64,000 nucleotides of DNA, from contig CAWINT010000005.1 of assembly GCA_963837515.1 (NCBI GenBank), positions 372,001 through 436,000 of the forward strand, in the 5' to 3' direction. The notes below the pieces were generated by a model. That model did not search any database, was not told the origin of the DNA, and was given only the letters and a program-made list of their open reading frames with translations. The first letter of the stretch is position 1. Each line of letters starts with the position of its first letter. The stretch is from RYN-230 sp963837515 (lineage in GTDB: Bacteria; Actinomycetota; Actinomycetes; Streptosporangiales; Streptosporangiaceae). Of the stretch, positions 34,074 through 42,403 are shown in pieces. The position numbers and the translations under genes are program-made.

Positions 34074-34666
34074 GGGACCACCCGGCCGGTGTCAACCCGG
34101 GCGGATCGCCCCCCGGAACCCCGGGGGATCGCCAGCAGGCGGGCGGACACGGCGGTGCCGACGGCCAGCGCGCAGCCCCACTCGGTGAGCGCCACCCACC
34201 AGATCCCCAGGTCGTTGCCCGCGGTCAGCGAATGCAGGAACGCCGCCGGCCAGGCCAGGTACGCCAGCCAGTGCACCGCCCGCCAGGCCCGGTAGCCCAG
34301 CCGGGCCCGGGCCACGCTAGTCACCAGCACCGCAGCAGCCATATCGACGGCCAGCGTGCCCAGGCCGATGGCCAGCGTCCGGTACCCGGACAGGAACGGC
34401 AGCACGGTGGCGGCCCAGCCGATCGTGACGTACGGGTCGAGCAGCGCCGTCAGCACATGCAGCGCGAGGAAGGCCACCCCGAACAGGGCCAGCGTCCGGT
34501 GCACCTCCGCGACCGCCAGCCGGCCCAGCCAGCGGGGCGCGGAGCCGAGCCGGGCCGCCACCCCGAGCACGATCACCACGCTGAACAGGGCGAGCAGCAC
34601 CAGCCCGCTGGCCCGGGACACCAGCCACAGGCCCTGTGACCCGGCGATGGTGGCGGCGGTGCTCAT
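34070..34666 (-). CDS. Ferric-reductase-like transmembrane protein
   Basis: This 198-residue protein has six predicted membrane spans (LVSRASGLVLLALFSVVIVL, VHRTLALFGVAFLALHVLTA, WRAVHWLAYLAWPAAFLHSL). The paired histidines in helices (VHRTL with ALHVL, and VHWL with FLHSL) are the haem-b ligands expected for the ferric reductase/YedZ superfamily. It probably carries electrons across the membrane. ATGA overlaps link it to ApbE upstream and NuoF-like downstream. Its last 18 residues (IPRGSGGRSARVDTGRVV) are encoded by a GC-rich hairpin repeat. Confidence 0.85.
   Translation of the reverse strand: MSTAATIAGSQGLWLVSRASGLVLLALFSVVIVLGVAARLGSAPRWLGRLAVAEVHRTLALFGVAFLALHVLTALLDPYVTIGWAATVLPFLSGYRTLAIGLGTLAVDMAAAVLVTSVARARLGYRAWRAVHWLAYLAWPAAFLHSLTAGNDLGIWWVALTEWGCALAVGTAVSARLLAIPRGSGGRSARVDTGRVVP
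34104..34130. repeat. GC-rich hairpin repeat, copy 4 (in ferric-reductase gene 3' end)
   Basis: The sequence GATCGCCCCCCGGAACCCC, then CGGGGGATC, forms an imperfect inverted repeat. CCCCCCGGAACCCC is shared exactly with the copy in hrpA. It encodes the C-terminal tail of the membrane subunit. Confidence 0.45.
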
Positions 34667-35640
34667 CGCGCACCGCCCCGTGGCCCGGCGCCGCAGTACA
34701 CCCGGGTGACCGCGGGAACCGGCAGCCGGGCGCCGGCCCGCTCCGGCCAGCCGCCCAGGCACCGGACCCGTCCGTCCCGCCCGGTCAGCCGGGCCGGCAG
34801 CCCCGCCCGGGCCAGCCAGTCCTCGGCGTGCGGGCCGGCGATGATCGCGGCGGTGGCCGCGGCGTTCGCATCGGCACAGGTCATCGCGACCACGCTGGCG
34901 CTCTGCCACGGGCCATCGGCCGGGCGGCCGGTTCGCGGGTCCACGAGGTGGTGCAGCGTCCGCCCGTTCCGCCGCCAGCGCCGGCAGGTGACCGACGAGG
35001 TGGCCACCCCGCCCCAGGGCAGCCGGACCGGCTGAGCCGGGCCGCCGCGCGCGTCCGGCCGGTCGGCGGCCACGATCGGCCACCCGCCGTGCGGCGCGAT
35101 GCCGCCGGTGGCGATGTCCCCGCCCAGGCTGACCAGCACCCCGCCGTCCGGCCCGGAGGCCGCCCGGACGGCCCGGGCCGCCCGGTCCGCGCCCAGGCCC
35201 TTGGCGGTGGCACCCAGATCGAGCCGGATGCCCGGCGGCAGCCGCAGCAGCGCGCCGTCCAGCCCGACCCGCTGCCAGCCCGGCGCGGGCACCGGAGCGG
35301 GCAAGGGCGCATCGTGGGCCGCCGCCAGCTCGGCGAAGTCACGGTCGTAGCCCAGCGCGATGAGCGCCTCCCCGACGGTGGGATCGACCAGCCCGCCGGT
35401 CCACCGGGCCGCTTCCAGGGCGACCCGCACCGCCTCGGCCAGGCCGTCGCTGAGCACGAACAGCCCGCCGCCCCGGCCGTGCAGCCAGGAGATCTCCGAG
35501 TCGGCCCGGAACCGGCTGGCCTGCCGGTCCAGTGCCGCCAGCACCCGGTCCACCGCCGCCGCGGCCGGGCCGGCGTGCTCGGGCGGCCACACCGCCAGCC
35601 GCGCGGTGGTACCGATCGCGGGCCGCTCCAGCACCGCCAC
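34663..35640 (-). CDS. apbE: FAD:protein FMN transferase
   Basis: This 325-residue ApbE/flavin transferase attaches FMN covalently to Thr or Ser of target proteins. Recognisable elements are ASRFRADSEISWLHG, RLDLGATAKGLGADRAARAV (the LDxGxxAKG motif), GVLVSLGGDIATGG and the C-terminal HHLVDPRTGRPADGPWQSAS with VAMTCADANAAATAAI. No lipoprotein signal is visible, so it acts in the cytoplasm or as part of the membrane complex. GTG 35640 is the first start in frame. It overlaps the next gene (ATGA). A target with an FMN-binding domain is not visible in the cassette. Confidence 0.9.
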   Translation of the reverse strand: MAVLERPAIGTTARLAVWPPEHAGPAAAAVDRVLAALDRQASRFRADSEISWLHGRGGGLFVLSDGLAEAVRVALEAARWTGGLVDPTVGEALIALGYDRDFAELAAAHDAPLPAPVPAPGWQRVGLDGALLRLPPGIRLDLGATAKGLGADRAARAVRAASGPDGGVLVSLGGDIATGGIAPHGGWPIVAADRPDARGGPAQPVRLPWGGVATSSVTCRRWRRNGRTLHHLVDPRTGRPADGPWQSASVVAMTCADANAAATAAIIAGPHAEDWLARAGLPARLTGRDGRVRCLGGWPERAGARLPVPAVTRVYCGAGPRGGAR

Positions 35641-35725
35641 CGTCTGGTCCCCGGTCCCGACCCGCTGCCAGCCGGCGGTAGCGTCCGGGCCGGCCTGGTG
35701 GTCGTGGTCATCGTCATCATCACAC

Positions 35726-36127
35726 TCAGTTGTCGTGGTAGGCCGGGTGCACGGTCCGGACGATGACCGTCTTCCCGTGCACGGTCTGGGTGCTCGTGGT
35801 CACGCTTGTTCCGGACCCGCTGGTGGTCGCCACCGGGTGGGAGACCTGCGGCCCGCCCTGGCCGGCGGTGGCCGCCTGGCCGCCGGCGGCGGCGGTGCTG
35901 CCCGTCGCGGTGGTGCCCGGCCCGGTACTGGCCGGCAGGGCGTGCCGGGCCAGCGCCACGGTGGCCGCGCCGGTCCCGGCCAGCAGCGCGGCCAGCGTCC
36001 AGTTCGACATTCGCCGGGCCCTCCGGATGCCGTTTCCGGCCGGCGGCTGGGGCGGGCCGCCGCCCGGCGGCTGCCCGGCCCCGGGCAGTGGCACCTGCCC
36101 CGGGCGGTAGTCTCGTTCGTCGTCCAT
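35726..36127 (-). CDS. Single-span membrane protein of unknown function
   Basis: The 133-residue protein has a Pro/Gly-rich, charged N-terminus (MDDERDYRPGQVPLPGAGQP), one membrane span (WTLAALLAGTGAATVALARH) and a Ser/Thr/Ala/Gly-rich outer region ending TQTVHGKTVIVRTVHPAYHD. It is the first gene of the minus-strand redox cassette, 85 bp before apbE. In related actinobacterial cassettes this position is often held by an FMN-binding-domain protein with a similar N-terminus and SGAT-type acceptor motif; this protein lacks such a domain. The function is unknown. Confidence 0.65.
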   Translation of the reverse strand: MDDERDYRPGQVPLPGAGQPPGGGPPQPPAGNGIRRARRMSNWTLAALLAGTGAATVALARHALPASTGPGTTATGSTAAAGGQAATAGQGGPQVSHPVATTSGSGTSVTTSTQTVHGKTVIVRTVHPAYHDN

Positions 36128-36222
36128 CGCGGTGTCCCTTTCACCTCACGGTCAGGGCCGGGTACGCCCCGGCCTTTCCCACCGTGCGGGACGGCCGATG
36201 AGACTTCCGTGAGCAGTTGATG

Positions 36223-36272
36223 TGAGAGTGCACATCTGGGATCTTCGGTGACTCTCATCGATTTCACATCTG
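36223..36272. promoter_or_regulatory. Repeat-rich intergenic promoter region of the OmpR-type operon
   Basis: CACATCTG occurs at 36231-36238 and 36265-36272 (34 bp apart), and TGAGAGT at 36223-36229 is inverted as ACTCTCA at 36251-36257. The region separates the divergent redox cassette and response regulator (ATG 36293). Direct repeats on one helix face are typical binding sites of OmpR-family regulators, so autoregulation is possible. Confidence 0.4.
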
Positions 36273-36292
36273 ACGCTGCGTAGTCTCCGGGT

Positions 36293-36970
36293 ATGCGGGT
36301 GCTGGTCGTTGAGGATGAGCTGCGGATGGCCCGGCTGGTCAAGCGGGCGCTCGAGGAGGAGGGCCACGCGGTGGACGTCGCCGTCACCGGGCCGGACGGC
36401 CTGTGGCTGGCCACTGAGAACCCCTACGCCGCCATCGTGCTGGACGTCATGCTGCCCGGGCTGGACGGCTTCGAGGTGTGCCGCCGGCTGCGGGCCGCGG
36501 GCGTCTGGGCTCCGGTGCTCATGCTCACCGCCCGGGACGCCATCGGTGACCGGGTCCAGGGCCTCGACGCCGGGGCGGATGACTACCTGGTCAAGCCGTT
36601 CAGCCTGCTGGAACTGGCGGCCCGGCTGCGCGCGCTGGCGCGGCGCGGCGAGCGCGAGCGGCCGGCCGTGCTGGCCGAGGGGGACCTGCGCCTGGACCCG
36701 GCCAGCAAGCGGGCCTGGCGGGGCGGGACCGAGATCACGCTGTCACCGAAGGAGTTCGCCCTGCTGGAGCTGTTCCTGCGGCACCCGGGCACGGTGCTCA
36801 GCCGGTCCCAGATCATCGAGGCGGTCTGGGACTTCGCCTACGACGGCACGTCGAACGTGGTCAACCAGTACGTGAAGTACCTGCGCCGGAAGGTGGACGA
36901 GCCGTTCGGCCGGCATGATCTGGAAACGGTCCGGGGCATGGGGTACCGGCTGCGGCACGAGGGCGGGTGA
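36293..36970 (+). CDS. OmpR/PhoB-family response regulator
   Basis: This 225-residue regulator has a receiver domain with acidic pocket (VLVVEDELRMARLVK), phosphoacceptor D51 (AAIVLDVMLPGLDG), T (LMLTARD) and K (DDYLVKPFS). A winged-helix DNA-binding domain follows (TEITLSPKEFALLELFLRH, VKYLRRKVDEPF, LETVRGMGYRLR). It is the partner of the histidine kinase that follows 6 bp downstream, and it is divergent from the redox cassette, which it may control. Confidence 0.95.
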   Translation: MRVLVVEDELRMARLVKRALEEEGHAVDVAVTGPDGLWLATENPYAAIVLDVMLPGLDGFEVCRRLRAAGVWAPVLMLTARDAIGDRVQGLDAGADDYLVKPFSLLELAARLRALARRGERERPAVLAEGDLRLDPASKRAWRGGTEITLSPKEFALLELFLRHPGTVLSRSQIIEAVWDFAYDGTSNVVNQYVKYLRRKVDEPFGRHDLETVRGMGYRLRHEGG

Positions 36971-36976
36971 ACGGCG

Positions 36977-38407
36977 TTGTCCATCCGGCTGCGCCTCGCG
37001 GCCGTCTTCACCCTGGCCGCCGCGGTGCTGTTCGCCGCCGGCAGCTGGCTGTTCGCCACCGCGCTGTCCGCGTCGCTGCTGGGCGGCATCGACGCGCAGC
37101 TCGCCGCGCAGCTGGGGCGGGCGGCCCGGTACCTGCCCGCCGGTGCGGCTACCTCCGGGGCGGCCGCCCGGGCCGGCGCCCCGGCCGCCCCGGGTATGGC
37201 CCCGGTCACCCGGCTCACCGTGCTGGATGAGGCGGCCGGGCCGCTGCCCGGCGAAGCCGTGGTCCAGGTGATCGACCCGGCCGGCCGGATCCGCGGGGGC
37301 AGTGCGGACGCCGGCGTGGTCCCGCTGCTCAGGCCGGCTCAGCTCGGCCGGGCGCGGCACGGCCAGATCGCGGTGACCGTCAGCGGCGAGGAGGGGCCGG
37401 AGCGGGTGGTGGCCGGGCCGCTGCCCGGGCACCCCGGCTGGGTGGCCGCGGCCGGCCTCTCGCTCGAGTCCTACACCGGAACCCGGCGCGACGTCACCCG
37501 GGAACTGCTGATCGGCGGGCTGGTCTTCGTGTCGGTGGCCGGGCTGGGTGGCTACGGCCTGGCCCGGGCGGCGCTCTCCCCGGTCGAGCGGATGCGGCGG
37601 GAGGTCGCCGCCGTGTCCGCCCAGGACCCGGCCCCGTGGATCCAGGTGCCGGGGACCCGGGATGAGATCGCCGCGCTCGCCGCCACGATGAACGAGCTCC
37701 TGGCCCGGCTGCAGGCCGCGCTGGCCCAGCAGCGGGCGCTGGTCGCCGACGCCAGTCACGAGCTGCGGACCCCCTTCGCGGTGCTCCGCGGCGAGCTGGA
37801 GCTGGCGGGGCGCCCCGGCCGGAGCGCGGAAGAGCTGGCTACCGCGGTGCGGCTGGCGGCCGAGGAGGCGGGCCGGCTGGGGCGGATCACCGACCAGCTG
37901 CTCTTCCTGGCCCGCAGCGACGAGGACCGGGTGCTGGCCCACCGGGAGCCGGCCGACCTGGCCGCCCTGCTCGGCGCGAGCGCGCGGCACGCGGCCGCCC
38001 GGGCCCGCGCCGCCGGAGTGACCTGCACGGTCATGGTGCCTGCCGGGCTGGGGGCCGGCCTGGACGCGGACCGCATCCGGGAGGCGGTGGACAACCTGAT
38101 CGACAATGCGCTCCGCTTCGCACCGCCCGGCACCACCATCGAGATAGCCGCCCGGGAAGCTGGGCCCGATCTGGTGATCGAGGTCCGGGACCGGGGCCCG
38201 GGCTTCCCGGCAGCGTTCCTGCCGCATGCGTTCCAGCGCTTCGCCCGGCCGGACTCCGGCCGGGCCCGCAGCGAGGGCGGCGCGGGGCTGGGACTGGCGA
38301 TCGTGAGCGCGATCGCGCGGGCCCACGGCGGCGCGGCCAGTGCGGCCAACCGGCCGGACGGCGGCGCGGTGGTCACCCTCCGGCTGCCGCAGGGCGGTCC
38401 CGGCTGA
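36977..38407 (+). CDS. Membrane sensor histidine kinase
   Basis: This is a 476-residue kinase. It has two membrane spans (LAAVFTLAAAVLFAAGSWLF and LLIGGLVFVSVAGLGGYGLA) around a 150-residue extracytoplasmic domain rich in Ala/Gly, a HAMP segment (LSPVERMRREVAAVSAQD), H261 in DASHELRTPFAVLRGELEL, and the ATPase boxes DNLIDNALRFAPPG, EVRDRGPGF and GAGLGLAIVSAIARAHGG. The start is TTG 36977, 7 bp after the regulator stop. The sensed signal is unknown. Confidence 0.92.
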   Translation: MSIRLRLAAVFTLAAAVLFAAGSWLFATALSASLLGGIDAQLAAQLGRAARYLPAGAATSGAAARAGAPAAPGMAPVTRLTVLDEAAGPLPGEAVVQVIDPAGRIRGGSADAGVVPLLRPAQLGRARHGQIAVTVSGEEGPERVVAGPLPGHPGWVAAAGLSLESYTGTRRDVTRELLIGGLVFVSVAGLGGYGLARAALSPVERMRREVAAVSAQDPAPWIQVPGTRDEIAALAATMNELLARLQAALAQQRALVADASHELRTPFAVLRGELELAGRPGRSAEELATAVRLAAEEAGRLGRITDQLLFLARSDEDRVLAHREPADLAALLGASARHAAARARAAGVTCTVMVPAGLGAGLDADRIREAVDNLIDNALRFAPPGTTIEIAAREAGPDLVIEVRDRGPGFPAAFLPHAFQRFARPDSGRARSEGGAGLGLAIVSAIARAHGGAASAANRPDGGAVVTLRLPQGGPG

Positions 38408-38611
38408 GCTGGGTGGTCAGCCGGCTGAGACCGGGCCGGCCGCAGGCCGCGGCGGCGTCCGGGCGTCCGGCGGCAGGTAATCATGATCGCCAGCGCGGCC
38501 CCGAGGCCGGCGCCGGCCAGGACGACGAGGCCGCGCGTTCACGGTTTCAACGCATCGGGCGCCCGCGAAGCGCCGCCCCGGCGATAATCTTTTGGCTTGC
38601 GGAGCGTCGGA
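38408..38611. other. Intergenic stretch between convergent genes, no gene seen
   Basis: No ORF with a ribosome site is present. The minus strand encodes one hydrophobic segment (LVVLAGAGLGAALAIMI) without a start codon, possibly a relic of a membrane protein. No terminator hairpin is clear. Confidence 0.4.
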
Positions 38612-39979
38612 TCAGGGCCGGATCGCGCCGGTGACCAGCCACCGCCGTCCCCGGGCCCGCACCGTTAGCGTGCCGAACCGGGCCAGCAGCCAGGCGGTGA
38701 GAGCCAGCCACAGCGCGACAAGGCCGGCCTGGCTGGTGATCACGACCGCCGCGGCCGCGCTGAATACAGCCGTGGCCGCCAGCCCGGCCAGAGCCAGGTA
38801 ATCCTGGTCACCGGCCCCGATGAGCACGCCGTCGAGGACGAAGACCACTCCGGCCACCGGCTGCTGCAGTGCCGCGATCAGCAGCACCGGGATTAGCAGG
38901 CGGTGCACCGGCGGGGTGGCTGAGAAGAGCAGCGGCACGGCCGGGAGCGCCACCAGCAGCAGCGCCCCGAACACGGTCCCGTAGGCCAGTCCCCAGCCGA
39001 TCATCCGGTGAGTGGCGGCCCGCGCGCCGGCCGCATCCCCGGCGCCGAGGTACCGGCCGGTAATCGCCTGGCCCGCGATGGCGATGGCGTCCAGCGCGTA
39101 GGCGAGCAGAGTCCAGGTCCGGAAGGCGATCTGGTGCGCCGCGATCGCCGCGTTACTCTGCCGTGCGGCCAGGGCGGTGACCATGATCAGCACCACCTGC
39201 AGCGCCAGGGTCCGCAGCACCAGCGAGGCTCCGGTGACCGCAGCGGCCCGCAGGCCGGCCCGGTCCGGGGCCAGCGCGACGCCCGCGCGGCGGGCGCCCC
39301 GGGCGACCACGGCCAGGTAGGCCACCGCCGCCGCCGTCTGGGCGGCGACGGTACCCCAGGCCGAGCCGGCGATACCCCAGTGCAGGCCCAGCACCAGCAG
39401 CGCGTTGAAAGCCACGTTGGCCAGGTTGGCGGCCACCGCGACGGTCAGCGGCGTCCTGGTGTCCTGCAGCCCGCGCAGCACCCCGGTGCCGGCCAGCACG
39501 ATCAGCATGGACGGCACGCCGAGCAGGCTGATCCGCAGGTAAACAGCGGCCTGGGCGGTCACCGCGGCGGTGCCGCCGAAGGCACCGGTGACCAGGGCGG
39601 CGGACGGCCAGCCCGCCGCCAGCACGGCCAGGCCGATCAGGGCGGCCAGCCACAGGCCGTCGATGCCCTGCCGGATCGCGGCCCGGGGCTGGCCGGCCCC
39701 CAGCTGCCGGGCCACGGCCGCCGTGGTCCCGTAAGCCAGGAAGATGGCCAGGCCCACGACGGTGCTGAGCGCCTGGCTGGCCACGCCGAGGCCGCCCAGG
39801 GGCGTGGTGCCCAGCCGTCCCACGATCGCCGAGTCGGCGAACAGGAACAGCGGTTCGGCGATCAGGGCGCCGAATGCCGGGACCGCCAGGCGCAGGATCT
39901 CCGCGTCGTGCGGGCTGCGCGACAGCGGCGGGATCCGGCGCCGCGGCCGGGTACCCGCAGCAGTGGCCGGGGAGGGCAT
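38612..39979 (-). CDS. MATE-family efflux transporter (DinF-like)
   Basis: This 455-residue membrane protein has twelve hydrophobic segments in two related halves. EILRLAVPAFGALIAEPLFL, FADSAIVGRLGTTPLGGLGV and the second-half IAAHQIAFRTWTLLAYALDA, AIAGQAITGRYLGAGD are MATE signatures of the DinF subgroup. It exports cationic or weakly acidic compounds against Na+ or H+. ATG 39979 lies at a natural length. It is convergent to the histidine kinase and has no partner. Confidence 0.9.
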   Translation of the reverse strand: MPSPATAAGTRPRRRIPPLSRSPHDAEILRLAVPAFGALIAEPLFLFADSAIVGRLGTTPLGGLGVASQALSTVVGLAIFLAYGTTAAVARQLGAGQPRAAIRQGIDGLWLAALIGLAVLAAGWPSAALVTGAFGGTAAVTAQAAVYLRISLLGVPSMLIVLAGTGVLRGLQDTRTPLTVAVAANLANVAFNALLVLGLHWGIAGSAWGTVAAQTAAAVAYLAVVARGARRAGVALAPDRAGLRAAAVTGASLVLRTLALQVVLIMVTALAARQSNAAIAAHQIAFRTWTLLAYALDAIAIAGQAITGRYLGAGDAAGARAATHRMIGWGLAYGTVFGALLLVALPAVPLLFSATPPVHRLLIPVLLIAALQQPVAGVVFVLDGVLIGAGDQDYLALAGLAATAVFSAAAAVVITSQAGLVALWLALTAWLLARFGTLTVRARGRRWLVTGAIRP

Positions 39980-40266
39980 GGCCCGATGCTAGGCCGCGCC
40001 GTCCGCTTCCGGGCGGGCGGCGGCACCAGGGCGGCCCGGCGAGCAAATGACGCCGGGCCGGTCTCGGGCCGCTATTCCCGACTTTCGGCCTGGCCGAGGG
40101 CCGCCATCGGGGGCCGGTCCAAAGCCCAGCGCATCCCCGGCCGGTAGCGACATCCGGAACCGTGCTCAAGGGAGCGCCGGCGTGGCCCGTACTGTCACCG
40201 TGGTTCACACGCGCAGCCTGATCACCCGCGTTGTTCCGGCTCATCTTGACGGGTGGCGGGAACCGG

Positions 40267-40665
40267 TTAACGCTGACCGGGTGGCCGGAGGGCGACGATA
40301 AATCCGTCGGGGTCGGCAAGGCTCAGCGTTAGTGCGTTCACTTTTCCTCTGGTGAACAGCGAGACGGGCTTGCGCCCGGTATAGCAGGGCGGCTCGATGG
40401 TGAGCTCTACCAGGCCGTCAGGGGAGCCGTTCACCAGCCACCGCCCCGAGCGGCTGTGCACGCCGTACGTTCCGCGGACATTCTCCTGCGACCGGCTGGC
40501 CGAACGGATGGACGCCCTGGGTACGGTCAGCTTGAAGCCGCCCATCTGTACCCGGATCTGGTCAGGGCCGACCTCCACACCCGATCTGCCCCGGCCCCCG
40601 GCGAGGAGGGTGTTCGTCAGCCTGCTGACCGGGTCCATCCCGGCCTCGCTGATCGCGAACCACAT
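40267..40665 (-). CDS. Hypothetical protein, 132 residues
   Basis: The product starts MWFAISEAGMDPVSRLTNTL and contains GVEVGPDQIRVQMGGFKLTV and RSASRSQENVRGTYGVHSRS, then LVELTIEPPCYTGRKPVSLF and LTLSLADPDGFIVALRPP. The alternating pattern suggests a small beta-rich domain with a C-terminal strand pair; similar short proteins occur in actinobacteria, but I cannot name a family. ATG 40665 has GAGGGAA upstream. It ends the cluster of the NarL-type pair; 32 bp separate its start from the regulator stop. Confidence 0.6.
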   Translation of the reverse strand: MWFAISEAGMDPVSRLTNTLLAGGRGRSGVEVGPDQIRVQMGGFKLTVPRASIRSASRSQENVRGTYGVHSRSGRWLVNGSPDGLVELTIEPPCYTGRKPVSLFTRGKVNALTLSLADPDGFIVALRPPGQR

Positions 40666-40697
40666 AGTGTCCGTTCCCTCCTTGCCCCGTTCCTGGT

Positions 40698-41354
40698 TCA
40701 GCGTGATCCCGATACCAGGCCGGCCTCGTACGCGGTGATGACGAGCTGCACCCGGTCCCTGGCGCCCAGCTTGGCCAGCAGCCGGGCCACGTGCGTCTTG
40801 GCGGTGCCTACCGTGATGCACAAGGTGGCGGCGATCTCGGCGTTGGACATGCCGAGGCCCACCAGCCTGAGCACCTCGCGTTCGCGGTCGGTGATCCCGG
40901 TTATCTCCGCAGGTTTGCGGCCGGGGCGGGGCTGGCCGGCGAACTGCCCGATCAGGCGGCGGGTGACGCCCGGCGCGATCATGGAGTCGCCGGCCGCGAC
41001 CACGCGGATCGCGGTCAGGATGTCCTCCAGCGCCATGTCCTTGACCAGGAACCCGCTCGCCCCGGCCCGCAGCGCGCCGTAGACGTAGTCATCGTCGTCG
41101 AAGGTAGTGAGCACGAGCACGCGAGCGTGCGCATCGCCGGCGGTGATCATCTGGGTTGCCTCGATGCCGTCCATGCCCGGCATGCGGATGTCCATGACTA
41201 CCACGTCGGGGCCGGTGTCCCTGGTGAGCTGTACCGCCTCGGCTCCGGTTGCGGCCTCGCCGGCCACGTCGATATCGGGGGTCTGTTCGATCAGCATGCG
41301 CAGGCCCGCGCGGACCAGCGGCTGGTCGTCGGCCAGGATGACCTGGATGGTCAC
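40698..41354 (-). CDS. NarL/LuxR-family response regulator
   Basis: This 218-residue protein has a receiver domain with DD pair (IQVILADDQPLVRAGLRML), phosphoacceptor D55 (VVVMDIRMPGMDG) and K (GFLVKDM), followed by a LuxR helix-turn-helix (LTDRE-like ITDREREVLRLVGLGMSNAE, IAATLCITVGTAKTHVARLL). GTG 41354 overlaps the kinase stop (GTGA). It is the partner of the kinase upstream and is divergent from an ABC exporter, which it probably controls. Confidence 0.93.
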   Translation of the reverse strand: MTIQVILADDQPLVRAGLRMLIEQTPDIDVAGEAATGAEAVQLTRDTGPDVVVMDIRMPGMDGIEATQMITAGDAHARVLVLTTFDDDDYVYGALRAGASGFLVKDMALEDILTAIRVVAAGDSMIAPGVTRRLIGQFAGQPRPGRKPAEITGITDREREVLRLVGLGMSNAEIAATLCITVGTAKTHVARLLAKLGARDRVQLVITAYEAGLVSGSR

Positions 41355-42271
41355 CGGGCCGGCGCCGGTACAGGCAGCCGGGCGGCGACGCGGAAGCCGC
41401 CGCCGGGGCGCGGGCCGGCTGAGAAGTCGCCGCCTAGCAGCGCGGCGCGTTCGCGCATGCCGGTGATCCCGTAGCCGGTCCCGGTCGCGGCGCCGCCGCG
41501 CCCGCTGTCGGTGACCTCGATTGACAGCTGCCCGTCCTGCTGGCCGATCAGGACCCGGCACTGGCTGGTGCCCGCGTGGCGGACCACGTTGGTGACCGCT
41601 TCCTGGATGATGCGGAACGCCGACAGGTCGATGTCAGCGGGGAGTGGCTCCCGGCTGCCGTGCCAGTCCACGTCGACCTTCACGCCCGCGTCCAGGGTCA
41701 TGGCGGCTAGCCGCTCGATGTCGGCCAGGCCGGGCGCCGGGCCTAGCGGTGGTGCCTGCCCCGGCCCGGGTCCGGGCTCGGCGTGCCGCAGCCCGGTCAC
41801 CATCCGGCGCAGTCCGGACAGCGACTCCCGGCTGGTGGCCTCGATGGCGGCCAGGGCGTCACGCGCCTCGGCGGGCCGGGCGTCGAAGACCCTGCGGCCC
41901 GCACCTGCCTGGATCGCGATGATGCCGATGCTGTGCGCCACGATGTCGTGCAGTTCGCGGGCGATCCGCAGCCGCTCTGCCATCACGGTCTGGGCGGCCG
42001 CCTGGACCCGCCGCAGTTCGGCCTGGGACTGTGCCTGCCGGATTGAATGTCCGATAAGCCAGGCAATGATCGTGACAAGGGCTACGCCGACCCGGAGCTG
42101 GGCCAGATCGAGGCCTCCCGGACCCGGAATCAGCAGGCCGGCGCCGACCACGGCTAGGCCGGTGGCCCAGACTCTGCGTGTGCGTGTCGCCGCTATGTAG
42201 CAGATCGCGATGCCCACTGCGCCGACGATCAGGATCTGCACGGCGTTCCCCGGCCCGCCGGTCATGCTCAT
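41351..42271 (-). CDS. NarL-type sensor histidine kinase (HisKA_3)
   Basis: This 306-residue kinase has a short N-terminal membrane part (about three spans in the first 75 residues), the dimerisation and phosphorylation motif RLRIARELHDIVAHSIGIIA and a C-terminal ATPase domain with FRIIQEAVTNVVRHAG, VTDSGRGG and GYGITGMRERAALLGG. Members usually have four to six spans, so the sensor part is reduced. It forms a pair with the regulator downstream. Confidence 0.92.
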   Translation of the reverse strand: MSMTGGPGNAVQILIVGAVGIAICYIAATRTRRVWATGLAVVGAGLLIPGPGGLDLAQLRVGVALVTIIAWLIGHSIRQAQSQAELRRVQAAAQTVMAERLRIARELHDIVAHSIGIIAIQAGAGRRVFDARPAEARDALAAIEATSRESLSGLRRMVTGLRHAEPGPGPGQAPPLGPAPGLADIERLAAMTLDAGVKVDVDWHGSREPLPADIDLSAFRIIQEAVTNVVRHAGTSQCRVLIGQQDGQLSIEVTDSGRGGAATGTGYGITGMRERAALLGGDFSAGPRPGGGFRVAARLPVPAPAR

Positions 42272-42403
42272 GCGGTGATCGTAACCGCCTTGCAGCGCCG
42301 GGTCGTCTGCCTGCGGGCATACGCCCCCGGGCTACTGCGGCACCGTGCAGATGGGGTCTGCGGGCCGATGCGGCGCGCCCCCGGACTGCGGCATCTTGTC
42401 GCC

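Noticed and set aside
40182..40301. 39-codon plus-strand frame before the hypothetical protein end
   Set aside because: No ribosome site, no recognisable family and overlap with the 3' end of the gene at 40267; support is too weak.
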